Part shown: positions 10,201 through 19,642 of the stretch, piece by piece
Position numbering within the stretch: the first letter of the stretch is position 1
Layout: each line of letters opens with the position of its first letter
DNA from: Bactericera cockerelli
Lineage: Eukaryota; Arthropoda; Insecta; Hemiptera; Triozidae
Assembly (NCBI GenBank): GCA_024516035.1
Contig: CM044959.1
Span: 25,299,644 to 25,363,643, forward strand
Direction of reading: 5' to 3'
Length of the DNA: 64,000 nucleotides
The notes under the pieces: generated by a model
What the model was told of the DNA's origin: nothing
Database searches by the model: none
Seen by the model: only the letters and a program-made list of their open reading frames with translations
Made by a program: the position numbers and the translations under genes

Positions 10201-10653
10201 TACCGCTCTATCCTTAAGGAGGAAGACCAGACAAAGATAAATAACTCCAAATATAACCCTCTATATAAGTCATACATAAGTCAAAACCCATCTGCTGCTA
10301 TCTATTTTAGTCAGTCATTCTCATGCAGCGAAATAAGATTCCTAGCCCGGCTGCGCTTATCCTGTGAGGGATTTGGGAAGTTAAAGTTTAGAGATAGTGA
10401 GCTAGCTTTCTACCGAGGTCAGATTTGCAATTTGTGCGAGGAAAACCTCCCTGACACCATGATTCATTTTTTCTGTCAGTGTCCTTTCTTTGGTAATCTC
10501 AGGCAGAACAATTGGAACAGATCACATTTAAGTCTAGATATTTTTGTGGAATTTCTCGCACATCCTAGCCCTACTGAACTTAGAAAATATACTTCTTTCT
10601 TCCAATCAGCTTGTGAAGTAAATTTAGCAACATTGTCATTAAATAATCTTTGA
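7225..10653 (+). CDS. LINE ORF2: APE-type endonuclease, reverse transcriptase, C-terminal zinc-knuckle-like motif
   Basis: The ORF nicks target DNA and copies the element RNA (target-primed reverse transcription). The endonuclease starts before the first ATG: in-frame codons at 7300-7326 read SIVWLNCNG. Numbered from Met at 7360, endonuclease motifs are CETWL (Glu12), GGDFNGRIG (Asp125, Asn127) and SDH (Asp227, His228). RT motifs are NQAGFRRGRG, FVDFKFCFD (Asp599), LQGDTLSPLLF (658 onward), FYADDLVLM (YADD 696-699) and KFKYLG. A Cys/His cluster, CNLC ... H ... C, spans residues 1023-1041. From 7360 the product is 1097 aa; as a frameshift fusion with ORF1 about 1401 aa. All catalytic residues are present and no stop interrupts, so it may be functional. 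Motif A has FKFCFD where most LINEs have a Lys-Ala-Phe-Asp type sequence. Confidence 0.93.
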   Translation, partial: RLKEPLPTGGGSRLREPGAISNSHLSIVWLNCNGPNNFYSALDKFMSLETDFICMCETWLRSFTKTFPDYLIIQSEAIRFNKRGRFSGGIIIAYRNCYEASVIKKSHNWIFICLAKLNLVIGCVYIKPDGEKKRPEREEKNNISLFQELEADIQDINQSYYNYTIIIGGDFNGRIGLKNQCDWEEFAGTGTHLSHSRSSLDLQENTQGKTLLKMMENTGFVVLNGRSASDMLGQFTCITHTGKSTPDSAWVNLTAIDQISDFAVSNEVLTSDHFPIKVQLEKMSYMNKTKKKVQEQESERIRKIEWSKETINNYVHEMLKIYKCYNLSGSSTEERFEYLKNSVISAAKEINIIGQDREVIYISKKNPWFDAACKSAKYEMRNIYRKCKRKLFSIPEDVTQFLAKKKIYKILLEEKKKKYIQNLQTKLANVKDPRGFWKAVGFFKSNQNEKVTLSSEQVYQHFSILFSMNEPFNPPSLMFDHLSQYTSVPSLDDPIAMSELNLVLKLCSNGKAAGSDGLPYEVYKYLPDCWRQNTVDLFNDIFNFRGGLPPSWPEIIMFLIFKKGDKSCISNYRGVSLINTIVKIFTYVIYLRLERFCEDNNILPENQAGFRRGRGCIDHIFTLSSCVNYMLEKPKGKIYLGFVDFKFCFDQINHTLLFCKLKHIGVSDKIINLISSLYFQAHFRVKSNNFLTDEINITNGILQGDTLSPLLFDIFVADFESHLQNTEGITIGNKIIQVLFYADDLVLMSESIQDMQKKLDILHQYSTVNKLEVNIAKSKMMVCRRGGRIGKDCKFNYNGTPLEIVSKFKYLGITFSSSGLFLSAAEDSIRKGVLANNRIRQIILNSKVFNLISWEKLFESVASATTLYAAEIWGFRYLTEMEKIQVRYYKSLLFLPPNTPNHFIRQEFTTINIKLLWLKRTLNWWLKLASMNSDRFPRVCYDYFLSRTSNSIVKYNWCLQLKDYLTMTGFSHLLDDPNPQVLKDNINNILISYRSILKEEDQTKINNSKYNPLYKSYISQNPSAAIYFSQSFSCSEIRFLARLRLSCEGFGKLKFRDSELAFYRGQICNLCEENLPDTMIHFFCQCPFFGNLRQNNWNRSHLSLDIFVEFLAHPSPTELRKYTSFFQSACEVNLATLSLNNL

Positions 10654-10997
10654 ACTTTGCCCTACTATCGAAGGTTAGTTTAAAAATAATTATCTATGTT
10701 TAAAAAAAAAAAAAAAAATTAAGCTTACATGTGTAGAGGTATATGTGGATTTATTTTATAAGTAAATCTTGTATTTTCTTTTCTCTCGCTTTTCAAAGGC
10801 TTTAATTTAAATAATTCTTGTTTGAACTATAATATTATACTGCTATTTTTTTTTAGTTATTATGTAATAATTGTAATTTATGTTTGTAATATTCTATAAA
10901 AGAAAAGTTGTATTTTCGCATTATTTTATGCCAACCTTTGTAAAATCATATTACAATAAAATAAAATTGATTGATTGATTGATAACTAATTATATGA

Positions 10998-11526
10998 CAA
11001 AACACAATGTTTGGGTCCGTTTTATTTTATGAATAACAGAATTAATATGAATTAAGTTGATATTAAAATGGCTGTTTTTTATGTATAAAAACTTAATACA
11101 TGGTGAGTCGTTTTTAATCTTAAAAATGAGAAACAAAAGAAAAACAGAAAACCATGCAGAGATTAAACTAAAATCTTCCTCTTGAAAAATGTTTCTCTAC
11201 CTCATATAAACGAAGCACAAGGGGGAGGAGAGAGTCTGATAAGATAAGTACCAGAAATGAAAAGCTATTATAAGTATAGGTACGTAGGTACTATATATTT
11301 TAATAGACAACTCTGGTGATGAGATTTTGTTTTCCGAGAAAAAGAAGATAAAGAACTACAAAAAATTGCATTCCCTGATAAAATGTAGAAAGCTGTGCTG
11401 AGAATAATGGATCAAGCGGCACCACCGTAAGCGAAGAAAGTGCAAGGAAGTAGAAACAGAGTCGTGTGTATACCTGGTGACCCAGCAGATGTGGGCGGGA
11501 GCGGAATTTTCAAACAGAAATTTTCC
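10998..11526. other. Non-coding stretch, nothing recognised
   Basis: AT-rich sequence with no coherent ORF, repeat or RNA structure that I can support. Confidence 0.5.
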
Positions 11527-11688
11527 GTTCATGATAATATATGTTATCATAACTGTGTCAATCACTTTCGTGATATCACAACTACTCAAAGTCACTTTAC
11601 TAAGTCTACGCTGAAACCGGGACTTGAACCACCGACCTCCAGGCTAGAAGTCCGCCGCTTTATCGATCAAGCTACTGAAATCGTTGGG
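11527..11688 (-). mobile_element. tRNA-derived SINE (family B), copy 1
   Basis: On the minus strand a tRNA-like head occupies about 11607-11685: cagtagcttgatcgataaag (A-box region, one mismatch to consensus) and ggttcaagtcc (B box). It is followed by tttgagtagttgtgatatca and ttatgataacatatat. Two other copies in the window share the head and the gagtagttgtgatatcac body (45100-45225 and 61194-61326). The 79- and 99-codon frames here are shadows. Confidence 0.75.
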
Positions 11689-11896
11689 TGGAAGGGTTGG
11701 GTGGAAGAGATTGCCATAGGCAATAACCCCGCCCTTTAGTTAGGACTTATGTTTTTATATATTTTCTATTCTTTTTCATTTTCATTGTATATATTGTTTC
11801 CATTTTTTTTCATTGTTAAATTAATTATTTGTATGTACATAATGTCCATTTATACCTAATAAAGCATTGTAAAAAAAAAAAAAAAAAAAAAAAAAT
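11689..11896 (+). mobile_element. 3' end of a non-LTR retrotransposon (5' truncated)
   Basis: The segment gggttgggtggaagag ... aataaccccgcccttt ... tacctaataaagc ends in a run of about 24 A. The landmarks aaccccgcccttt, aggact and tacctaataaagc recur in inverse orientation at 44175-44335, and ttgggtggaagag recurs next to a recognisable RT C-terminus at 56913-57579. These are therefore LINE 3' untranslated tails. No ORF remains. Confidence 0.65.
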
Positions 11897-12117
11897 CGGC
11901 TCATGCTAATATGTTGTTTCAGGGAGGGTTAAAGAAAGTGCTAAAAAAACTTATATATTGAAGATTTAAACTGTCGAACGTCGGAAAAAAGCCAGTATAG
12001 CTGTTGGGAGAATAATAACGAGTACCCTTTTCAACTGACACTTGAGAACATCAGGGAACACTGTTCATAAAGGATCTGCTAAAATCGTTCGAAATCATGC
12101 AGCTAAGCCGTCAAAGT

Positions 12118-12203
12118 AGTATTTAAATAAAGTAGTTCCACCATGGATTCGAACCCTCAGTCTAGAAGAAAGTCCCCCATCCCGTCAACTAGTCACCTTC
12201 TTG
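12118..12203 (-). mobile_element. tRNA-like SINE fragment
   Basis: The minus strand reads gtgactagttgacgggatgg ... gggttcgaatccatggtgg, with a clear B box (ggttcgaatcc) and an A-box-like segment. It directly abuts the core of a 5S-derived SINE on the same strand, so this may be a composite or a nested insertion. Ends are not defined. Confidence 0.5.
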
Positions 12204-12360
12204 TTTTATGAACAACCATAGCTTGGGTTGGGACGGAAATAGCCGGCATCACGAGGGTCGAATTTGAATGGTCACCCCTCCAAACCGACGCGCGACGTCA
12301 TTGCTTAACTTCACCGACAGAACAAGATCTGGCGAAGGTGTGTACCAAAACTTTCAGAGT
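12204..12360 (-). mobile_element. 5S rRNA-derived SINE, copy 1 (diverged)
   Basis: The minus strand contains gtgaagttaagcaatg (5S internal box A region, complement at about 12300-12315) and ggaggggtgacc (5S box C-like, complement 12270-12281) in 5S spacing. They are followed by gtgatgccggctatttccg, which matches the core of the other 5S-SINE copies and of the tRNA-SINE at 26096. The copy is degenerate. Confidence 0.6.
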
Positions 12361-13477
12361 TAATACCTTCAAGTAATATGACTTCTACCTCCCTCGCGGG
12401 CACCCTGTAGCAGCACCAAACCCAGTAACATGGCAATTAATACTCATCATCATCCTCACCATTATTACTTTCACAAATTTCTTACACAACTCTGCAGTAA
12501 ACCGTTGAAAACAAGAAAATCTGAAATGGCGCTTTTTCACAATAATAGTCTCAGAAATACGTTTATCGAGCCATGATGTAATGTTGCGGCGGAGTCATCT
12601 CCTGCATTGTTCGACTTCCGTAACAACATGCTCATTGTGAACCCATTGTCCTCGGGTTCTCCGCTATTTACTCGAGAGAAAGACAAAAGAGTTAGATTGA
12701 ATTGAAAAATAATCGGAATGATGTACAAGAAAATGGGAAAGCTGATAGAAAAAGATGTGGCTTTTGCCTGAGGACCACATTAGAGAGAGAAAGGAGAAAA
12801 CTTCAGCAAGTTTCAGCATTTTACCATCTCAGTCAGGATGTCTCATCACCGGTACAGTTCTTGCAATTCCTCTTCAGTGCAACAGTGCAATCCTTTCATT
12901 CTTGAGACAAAGCTGTAGACTCTGTACTTCATCTGTCATTTGTTTATACACAATTACACATGTATAATTGTATATTAGTTAACGCAGTTGACAGGCACAT
13001 CTGCAAGAGTTCTAATAACAGTAAAGAGGATAAAAAATATTGGATAACTAAATGAAAAAGTATTGAAAACCCAATAATATGTAAAATGTAAATGCATCGC
13101 AAAAGGTCCAGTGATTGTTAATTTCCTGGAAAGTGACAAGGGCTCAGGATGCAAGATTTTTTGACACCGAGACATGTTGATCCCGAAATACCCGTTATTG
13201 GCTATCAATATTTGATCCTGAGTGCTCCGGGACAGGTCAGAGAGGATACACTTTCCTATTTTGCCCAGGACTCAGTTTGACAGTTCAGAAAAAAACATCT
13301 CCTGAGGATATTGATACCAAGTCTTATGCTCAGATGAACATTCATCATATCCAGGAAACTGCTGAGGCGATAGAAAGGAAGAATTCTTTTGTTCACGAAC
13401 CAAGAAATTTTTCTTATATAAAATTCAAAATATACCTCCCAAAACAACACTTGTTATCATAATAAATAATAACACTC
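12361..13477. other. Non-coding stretch, nothing recognised
   Basis: Several 60-77 codon frames on both strands (12537-13462) lack domains, conserved motifs or splice signals. Confidence 0.45.
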
Positions 13478-13668
13478 TTTAGTGGAAGGTAACCGCACCA
13501 GGCGAGGTGAATGCTCAAAGCATTTTCTACCACCTAACCCTCACAGTCTTATTATTATGACGTGGTCTCAAACTTCAATTAATGAAAAAAAATTCATGCA
13601 CTGGGTGAAATTCGAACCAACGGATCCCTGCGCTACCTGGATTACCAGAACTATGTTCATTGACATAA
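13478..13668 (-). mobile_element. tRNA-derived SINE (family C), copy 1
   Basis: The minus strand reads ccaggtagcgcagggatccg then ttggttcgaatttcac (B box), cccagtgcatgaattttttt, a body including gggttaggtggtagaaaatg, and gcggttaccttccacta. The same landmarks recur on the plus strand at 30600-30797 and, for the head only, at 13840-13920. Confidence 0.7.
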
Positions 13669-13839
13669 AATGTAGCTGTTTTGACATAATAAAAGTCAGT
13701 TCTCAGATACATTAAAATTACCCCACAAAATCCATTAGTGTCTACTAAGAGCCCATCACCATACCCCCTCTGCCTGATAATTGCCTGCTTTCTCATCATG
13801 TATATTTTAATACTAATGCAATGTAATTAGTTAAGATGC

Positions 13840-13920
13840 CAGCCTGGTGATCCATGTAGAGCAGAGATCTGTTGCGTTGGTTCGAACACCACCCAATGCA
13901 TGATTTTTTCCTTTTTTACT
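13840..13920 (+). mobile_element. tRNA-derived SINE (family C), head-only copy
   Basis: gccagcctggtgatccatgt ... ttggttcgaacaccacccaa then tgcatgattttttcc matches the head of the copy at 13478-13668 and is truncated after the T run. It is in opposite orientation to that copy, 170 bp away. Confidence 0.6.
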
Positions 13921-15600
13921 TGATAATTCTCTGTATAAATCACTTAATAATGTCATCCAAACAAATTCTAAAATCTTGGGACTTTTCAGTCCTTATCCAG
14001 CAGCAGTATGAATTAAGAGTCCATTTTTACCATGAGGCCCTTGATAAATGCAGCCCAAGTCAATGGAAACGTTTATAATCCTCCAGTAATGTACATGCAC
14101 AGATTGCACAGTATAAGATTTCCACTCCAAATAAATTTCATATTGACTGTATGAAGGAAATTTTTCAGTAAAAGCATTTTTAAACCCCACTTAATGATTC
14201 AAGAGTTCCTGAAACTTCCGTGTATGCTACTCCACTTTTACCTCCAAAAAGTCGCCAAATTGATATTTTTTAAAGATTAAATGGGTTTAAAAATTCTCAA
14301 AAACCAGTGAATTGAGAGAATAGTATATTATTCTTAATTTCATATATTTACATATCCATGCAACTGTCACGTTTTTTAATCGGCCTTATTTTACAAGGCC
14401 TATTGATTATTGAACTATGTTCCATGCCAAGTTCTTGTCTCGCTAACGCATCCTTTATCTGCATCTATAATTCTATACCCTTTCTCAATCCCTACTCCCT
14501 CTTACTACTTCCCCCTGCTCATTCCTCCACATTCAGATTCACAATCCTGATGTTCACAGCACATAATTAAACCCCATTCATGCATTGCAAAGCTCGTCAA
14601 GCGTTGAGTAATATTATTTATGAAATGATATTTATTCAAATTGGGTCACCATTGATTTCTACATTTCAATGCTTGATCGGCGCTTCGTAAGTAAAACGTC
14701 ATAATACCTATACTTATGTATATGATGATAGGATTCAAGATAGAGGAAGTCAAACAAAGAGCAGATATTAAAAAATCTACCAATTTCAATGAACTCAACT
14801 ATATTTTTCTATGATTTTTTGTGTTGATAGTTTAAATGGCAAATTACAAAATAGGATTAAATTTCAGATAAGCCAGAGACCCACTCTCTAGTCGGAGTTT
14901 CAACCACTATAGCCCAACCTGAGGGACTATTAATTCTGTTTTATAATTCGGCCCTTAGAGTAGGTATAATTCCATCAGAAGAGTTTCCAATTCCCGTAAT
15001 TATGCATAGAACTAAAAATTGAACTCCTCATCAAAAGATCACAATGCTTACCTTTTGGCCACCTTCTCCCCTTTTTAAATAAAACATATCTGTACATAAT
15101 CGTGAGGGATAAAGCATTTCGCCTCCGAGAAGACTATAATATGTAAATATCGGACGTTTTCACTCACGCTTTTGCTTCCTCTGAGGGAAGGAAGGTGTGG
15201 GGAGGAGGTGTTTCGTGTGATTTTATCAGAACGGCTGAAAGCTTTTCGTAGGCGGTGCAAATGTGTTTTGAATTATATCCGCCCAAATGTGTTCTGGAAA
15301 TAATCCGAAATTTCCATCGCAATTCATTTCGTAGTCTGATACAAAATGTGCCTGTTAATTGAATCTGCCCACCTAGAGTATGTATAATTGTATATGTATA
15401 TTGTAGAATTATAGACCAGTAACAGCTAATCATATGCGTAGTTAAAAAATATTTCGATAAGTATTTTTCATGTATGTTTTGCATTTTTACAATTATTGAT
15501 TTTTATATTTGAGATATTCACTATCAGATGTACATAGCAAATTTTGTAGGATAAAAAACATACAATCTCTGATTTGTAGAATTCACTTAGTTCTTTCTAA
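13921..15600. other. Non-coding stretch, nothing recognised
   Basis: No coding or RNA feature supported. Frames at 14358-14570 and 15075-15484 are without motifs. Confidence 0.45.
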
Positions 15601-15629
15601 TCTATATATATAAAATCCATTTACATTCA

Positions 15630-16350
15630 TTCATAATCAACGCAGAGCCTAAACGGCTGGGCCGATTGACTTGAAATTTTTCAGGAAGCTTCTCCTTATG
15701 ATGTAGGGGCGTACTAAGAACGGATTTTTTGAAGGAAACAGGGGTTCTCAACTTATGGCCAAAAATTAACATTTATTGATAATCAACGCAGAGCCTAAAC
15801 GGTTGGGCCGATTGACTTGAAATTTTGCAGGAAGCTTTTCCTTATGATGTAGGGGCGTAATAAGAACGGATTTTTTTTTTTTAAGGAAACAGGGGTTCTC
15901 AACTTATGGCCAAAAATTAACATTTATTGATAATCAACGCAGAGCCTAAACGGCTGGGCCGATTGACTTGAAATTTTGCAGGAAGCTTTTCCTTATGATG
16001 TAGGGCGTACTAAGAACAGATTTTTTTTTTCAAGGAAACAGGGGTTCTCAAATTATGGTCAAAATTAGTCATTTTTAGAGTGTTGTCAGATTCTCAAAAG
16101 GGTTGAGCTGAATGACTTGAAATTATGCAGAAAACTTCTTTCAGTGATGAAGAAGCTTACTATGAAAGGATTTTTCAAAGATAACAGGGGTCCTCAACTT
16201 ATGGACAAAAGTAGACATTTTAGCGTCTTGCAAGATTCTCAAAACGGTTGAGCCGAATGTCTTGAAATTTGGCAGACAGCTTTTTTTGTGATGTAGGGGA
16301 ATAATAAGAAACAAATTTTAAAAGAAAATAGGGGTTCTCAACTTATGGTC
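15630..16350 (+). repeat. Tandem ~150-bp repeat inside the Helitron
   Basis: The block 'aatcaacgcagagcctaaac' recurs at 15635, 15781 and 15932, followed each time by 'gattgacttgaaatttt', an aggaagct segment, 'gatgtaggg' and 'aggggttctcaacttatgg'. Two more diverged units start near 16084 and 16228. The first three are nearly identical and so amplified recently. The array replaces the position where the Rep domain would be. Confidence 0.85.
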
Positions 16351-16358
16351 AAGCTGGA

Positions 16359-18487
16359 TGGCGAATACTATGTTTTTCGACTCATGAAAGATACTCTCCT
16401 GTCATACATTTGGCCGTCCACTTTGAAAATGGACAAAGGGTAGTTTTTACAACCGAAAATGTCCAACAGAGAATTGACAACCCTCCTAAAACAACATTAA
16501 TGGCGTTTTTCCAACTATGCAACCAGGATGAATTGGCAAAGACTCTTTTTTATAATGAAGTACCAGCATTTTATGTGTGGAAAAACAACATGTTCCAAAG
16601 GAAAAAAAGATCAATTGTTCCAGGACATCCGGGTGTAAAAAAAGACCACGTTCTTGGTAGAGTTTATACCGTACATCCGAAGGACTCAGAATGTTTCTAC
16701 CTACGATTACTTCTACATAAAGTGCGAGGACCTACTTCATTCAGAAGCCTCAAAATGGTAGGCGGCATTGAATACGTTCCATGCTGCATGCCTAGCCATG
16801 GGTTTGTAACTTGATGATGCGCTAGCAATGTGAACATTATTACCAACAGAACTTATTTGGCAGAAATTTCATACAACACGTTTCAAATGAGGTCTTTTGT
16901 CTCTGAAAAAGTGCCATTACTCAATAGTGAACAGAGATACGTGTATGAAACTGTACTTCAGAGCGTCACTTCATCTCTTGATTCTGTAGGTAATAATTTG
17001 TTCTTCCTAGGTGGAACTGGAAAAACATTCTTAATAAACCTTTTGTTAGCTACAATACGCAAAGATGGAAATATTGCCATTGCTGTTGCATCGTCCGGTA
17101 TTGCCGCCACACTGATAGAAGGAGGCCGCACTGCTCATTCTGCTTTGAAATTGCCGCTCAATTTAAATTCAGTAGATACATTAAGCTGTACTATTGGAAA
17201 GCAAAGTGATATGGCCAAAGTCCGCAGGGATTGCAAGTTGATCGTATATGATGAATGTACAATGACTCATAAAACTGGCTTAGAGACACTGGACCGTACT
17301 CTCCAAGATATTTGTGGTGTTAAAAATCTTATGGGTGGTAAAACTGTGCTACTGTCTGGAGATTTTAGACAAACTTTACCAGTTGTTCCACGTGGAACAA
17401 GAGCTGACGAAGTGAAGGCATGTTTAAAATCATCCATTTTGTGGCCACAGATAACTGTTCTTTCTTTAAAGTTGAATATGCGTGTACACCTTCACGCTGA
17501 TCAAAATGCAGAAGTTTTTTTGAAGCTTTTGCTTCGGATAGGTGATGGACAGTTACCTGAACAAAATGAAAAAATTGTAATTCCTACCGAACACTGTCAG
17601 TTATTAGTCGATTAATAATGACTTATTAAAAAGAATGCCTTCTGAACTATCAACTTACGAATCCGTAGACACTGTTGTGGAAGAGGAAGAAGCCATCCAT
17701 TACCCAACCGAATTTCTTAATACACTAAATCCTCCTGGCTTGCCACCCCATCGGCTATGCCTTAAGGTTGGAGCACCAATAATATTACTAAGAAATCTGA
17801 GACCCCCGAAATTGTGTAACGGCACGCGGCTTCAAATTACATCCTTAAAAAAAAAAACATTATCGAGGCAGTTATATTCACAGGGGCTGGTGCAGGTGAA
17901 ACGGTATATGTACACAGGATTTTTTTGTCGGCACGGGGGTTCGAAGCCGGGACCTTCCGCATCGTAAGCGAGTGCTTAACCACTGAGCTATTTGTGTGCT
18001 TATTTAATCTGTTCATTAGCAACTATGCACTTGGGTTCTTTTTTTTAATGGAAGGCAGGAAAAAATCTTTCAAAGACACCCAGATCCTGCCTGGGGTATG
18101 GGATTTCCACCCACTAAAAACCCACCTTCTCTAAAAACTAACCGCACTTGGAACCGCAAAATATCATTACTTCAAGTGCGGCGCTGTAGGACATCTACTG
18201 ATTTCGTTATAGTGCCCTCCCATCTCTCTCTTGGGTTCTCATGTGATTTCCGACTACCACTTTAATTTCAAAAGAGTTCAATTCCCCAGAAAACTATGTT
18301 TTGCCATGACGATAAATAAGGCACAGGGGCAAACTCTCGAGCTAGCTGGAATTGACCTTAGAACGATTGCTTCTCCCACGGTCAGCTCTATGTTGCTTTT
18401 TCAAGAGTAAGGTCTGCCAAGTCCCTCATTGTGTTACAGCCAGATGGTATAACAAAGAACCTGGTGTATGAAGAAGTGCTTCAATAA
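16359..18487 (+). pseudogene. Helitron RepHel remnant: linker plus PIF1-type helicase, multiply broken
   Basis: 16359-16800 encodes the region before the helicase (HLAVHFENGQRVVF ... RVYTVHP ... RLLLHKVRGPTSF). It ends in a frameshift and stop, and a large deletion follows near 16815-16830. 16830-17615 encodes the helicase N-half with Walker A GGTGKT (the preceding residues are FFL, about four shorter than is usual in this family) and Walker B LIVYDECTM. After another gap, 17620-17960 gives LKRMPSEL ... LRNLRPPKLCNGTRL. 18255-18487 gives FKRVQFP, FAMTINKAQGQTLELAGIDL and, after a frameshift, CFSHGQLYVAFSRVRSAKSL. In family members this DNA helicase drives rolling-circle transposition. This copy cannot be functional. 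Confidence 0.88.
17922..18246 (-). mobile_element. Insertion inside the Helitron helicase, with tRNA-like segment
   Basis: About 320 bp interrupts the helicase reading frame between the VHRI residues (about 17918) and SDYHFNFK (about 18253). The minus strand contains tagctcagtggttaagcac and ggcttcgaacccc, a tRNA-like A and B box pair. GATTT occurs at both junctions, a possible short target duplication. The inserted unit is younger than the Helitron. Its exact class (SINE or composite) is open. Confidence 0.5.
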
Positions 18488-18573
18488 CCATAAAACTTAT
18501 GCAGCGGCGGTGGCCATGCCTTAACTAAAATGTGGCAATGCCTTAGCCACGCGAAGCGGGCGTAGCCCGCTAG

Positions 18574-18882
18574 TGAGGAATATCTGGCAATACCTTTCAT
18601 TTCATAACTTTGAAATGTTTTTTAAATACTTTTTTCCTTAAGGAGCTGAAATCTCTCGTAGAACCCGGTATAAATTTTCATCTTAAGAGAAATTTCAGAG
18701 ATATCATTTCTGTTTGCATATTGTACAAAGTTTAGTTGCCGAAGGGGCATTAAGTTTATTTTCTAATTATTTACATTTGCTGTGTCGTATCTCGTTATGT
18801 GTTTGAAGCTTCTTGTACTGTAAATAATTAAAAATCTTATTAAACCATTCTTCTCTTCCATAAAAGTTCAAAAGGTCCCCGC

Positions 18883-18915
<33 letters not shown>

Positions 18916-19429
18916 CTTCTGTTCTCTTTTCGTCACTCCTTCTCACTTTCTTCCTGCTTCTCTCCCTTCTGCTTTACTGTTTATTTCTCTGGAGGATTCT
19001 TCCCGTACAGCATAAAAGTAAATTTAATATAGCTGAATTTTTTTCTTTCTTTTTTACCTCCCTCTATCTTTTCCTTTGTACTTCTCCTTCCACTTTCTTC
19101 TTCTCTTTTTCCTCTTTATTTCTCTTCTTCCCTTTTTATTTTCTCTTCAAATATCTCTTGTCTTTTTTCTTAATATTATAGCTTATTTTATTCCTCGATT
19201 TGTCTGTTCTTTCCTCTTAATTCAATTTTTTTCCTCTTCTTCCATTTCTCTAGTTCTTCCACCTACTATTCCTTTATCTCGTTCAATTCCCGCTTCTTAC
19301 TCCTTTTTCTCATTTTTTCCCCCATTATTAGTATTATTATTAACTGGTTGGAGTTCCATAAGAGAAGCCCTAATTATGACACCGATCACTATTAAATCTC
19401 TTGTTACCAGTTGGTTCTATTTGGTTTTA
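18574..19429. repeat. Pyrimidine-rich non-coding stretch with (CT)n microsatellite
   Basis: A CT microsatellite lies at about 18885-18915 and the plus strand stays T/C-rich to about 19330, giving spurious Phe/Ser/Leu frames such as 19076-19438. No gene supported. Confidence 0.6.
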
Positions 19430-19642
19430 AGGTCCTGATTTGACATAGTCAGGACGGGAGTTTTACCCTCTATTTGCTGGAAATTGTACCAGCTAACCAC
19501 ATTAATCCCACCCAACATGGTTATGGCTGGAAATGCCGCCTCACGTATTCGCATAGTACAGAATTTTCTGTTCGAAAAGTCTACCCCAAAAGATCTCTGG
19601 ACTACGGGCAGTAGTCACAACTGTTACACCTTTCTCCTCCTA
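19430..19642 (-). mobile_element. tRNA-derived SINE (family E), diverged copy
   Basis: The minus strand aligns along its length with the SINE at 26096: ttgtgactactgcccgtag, then agtccagagatc, gaaaattctgt, gcggcatttccagcc, attaatgtggttagctgg and gagggtaaaactcccg. The tail beyond the core is lost. The B box has decayed. The 133-codon plus frame over it is a shadow. Confidence 0.7.

Larger units (their letters stand above)
5673..10979 (+). mobile_element. Full-length non-LTR retrotransposon (LINE) with 18-bp target duplication
   Basis: The 18-mer tgataactaattatatga is present at 5655-5672 and 10980-10997, exactly flanking a 5.3-kb unit. Inside are a 5' UTR of about 0.78 kb, ORF1 (6449-7231, L1-type RNA-binding protein), ORF2 (to 10653, APE endonuclease plus reverse transcriptase), a 3' UTR of about 0.33 kb with an internal A-run (10700-10715), AATAAAATAAAA, and a 3' tail of tandem TTGA units. 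Both ORFs are free of stops, and the perfect duplication implies a young, possibly mobile copy. The right boundary is uncertain by a few bases because the tail repeat (TGAT) merges with the duplication. ORF2 has no RNase H or restriction-like endonuclease that I can see. An exact clade needs a phylogeny. Confidence 0.93.
15601..18573 (+). mobile_element. Helitron with intact-looking termini but decayed coding region
   Basis: The 5' end is TCTATATATATAAAA (15601) directly after A15600. The 3' end is a hairpin (agcgggc / gcccgct, about 18556-18571) ending in CTAG at 18570-18573, followed by T18574. Helitrons insert between A and T, begin TC and end CTRR after a short hairpin, so all hallmarks fit. 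Inside are five ~150-bp tandem units, then remnants of the RepHel protein. The rolling-circle (HUH) Rep domain is absent, so the copy is non-autonomous. Confidence 0.88.

Noticed and set aside
17924..17998. Genuine tRNA gene on the minus strand
   Set aside because: A and B boxes are present but the segment lies within an insertion in a Helitron and the acceptor stem cannot be paired; more likely SINE-derived.
19076..19438. 120-codon hydrophobic plus frame as a membrane protein
   Set aside because: Derived from a pyrimidine-rich tract; Phe/Leu/Ser composition without conserved features.
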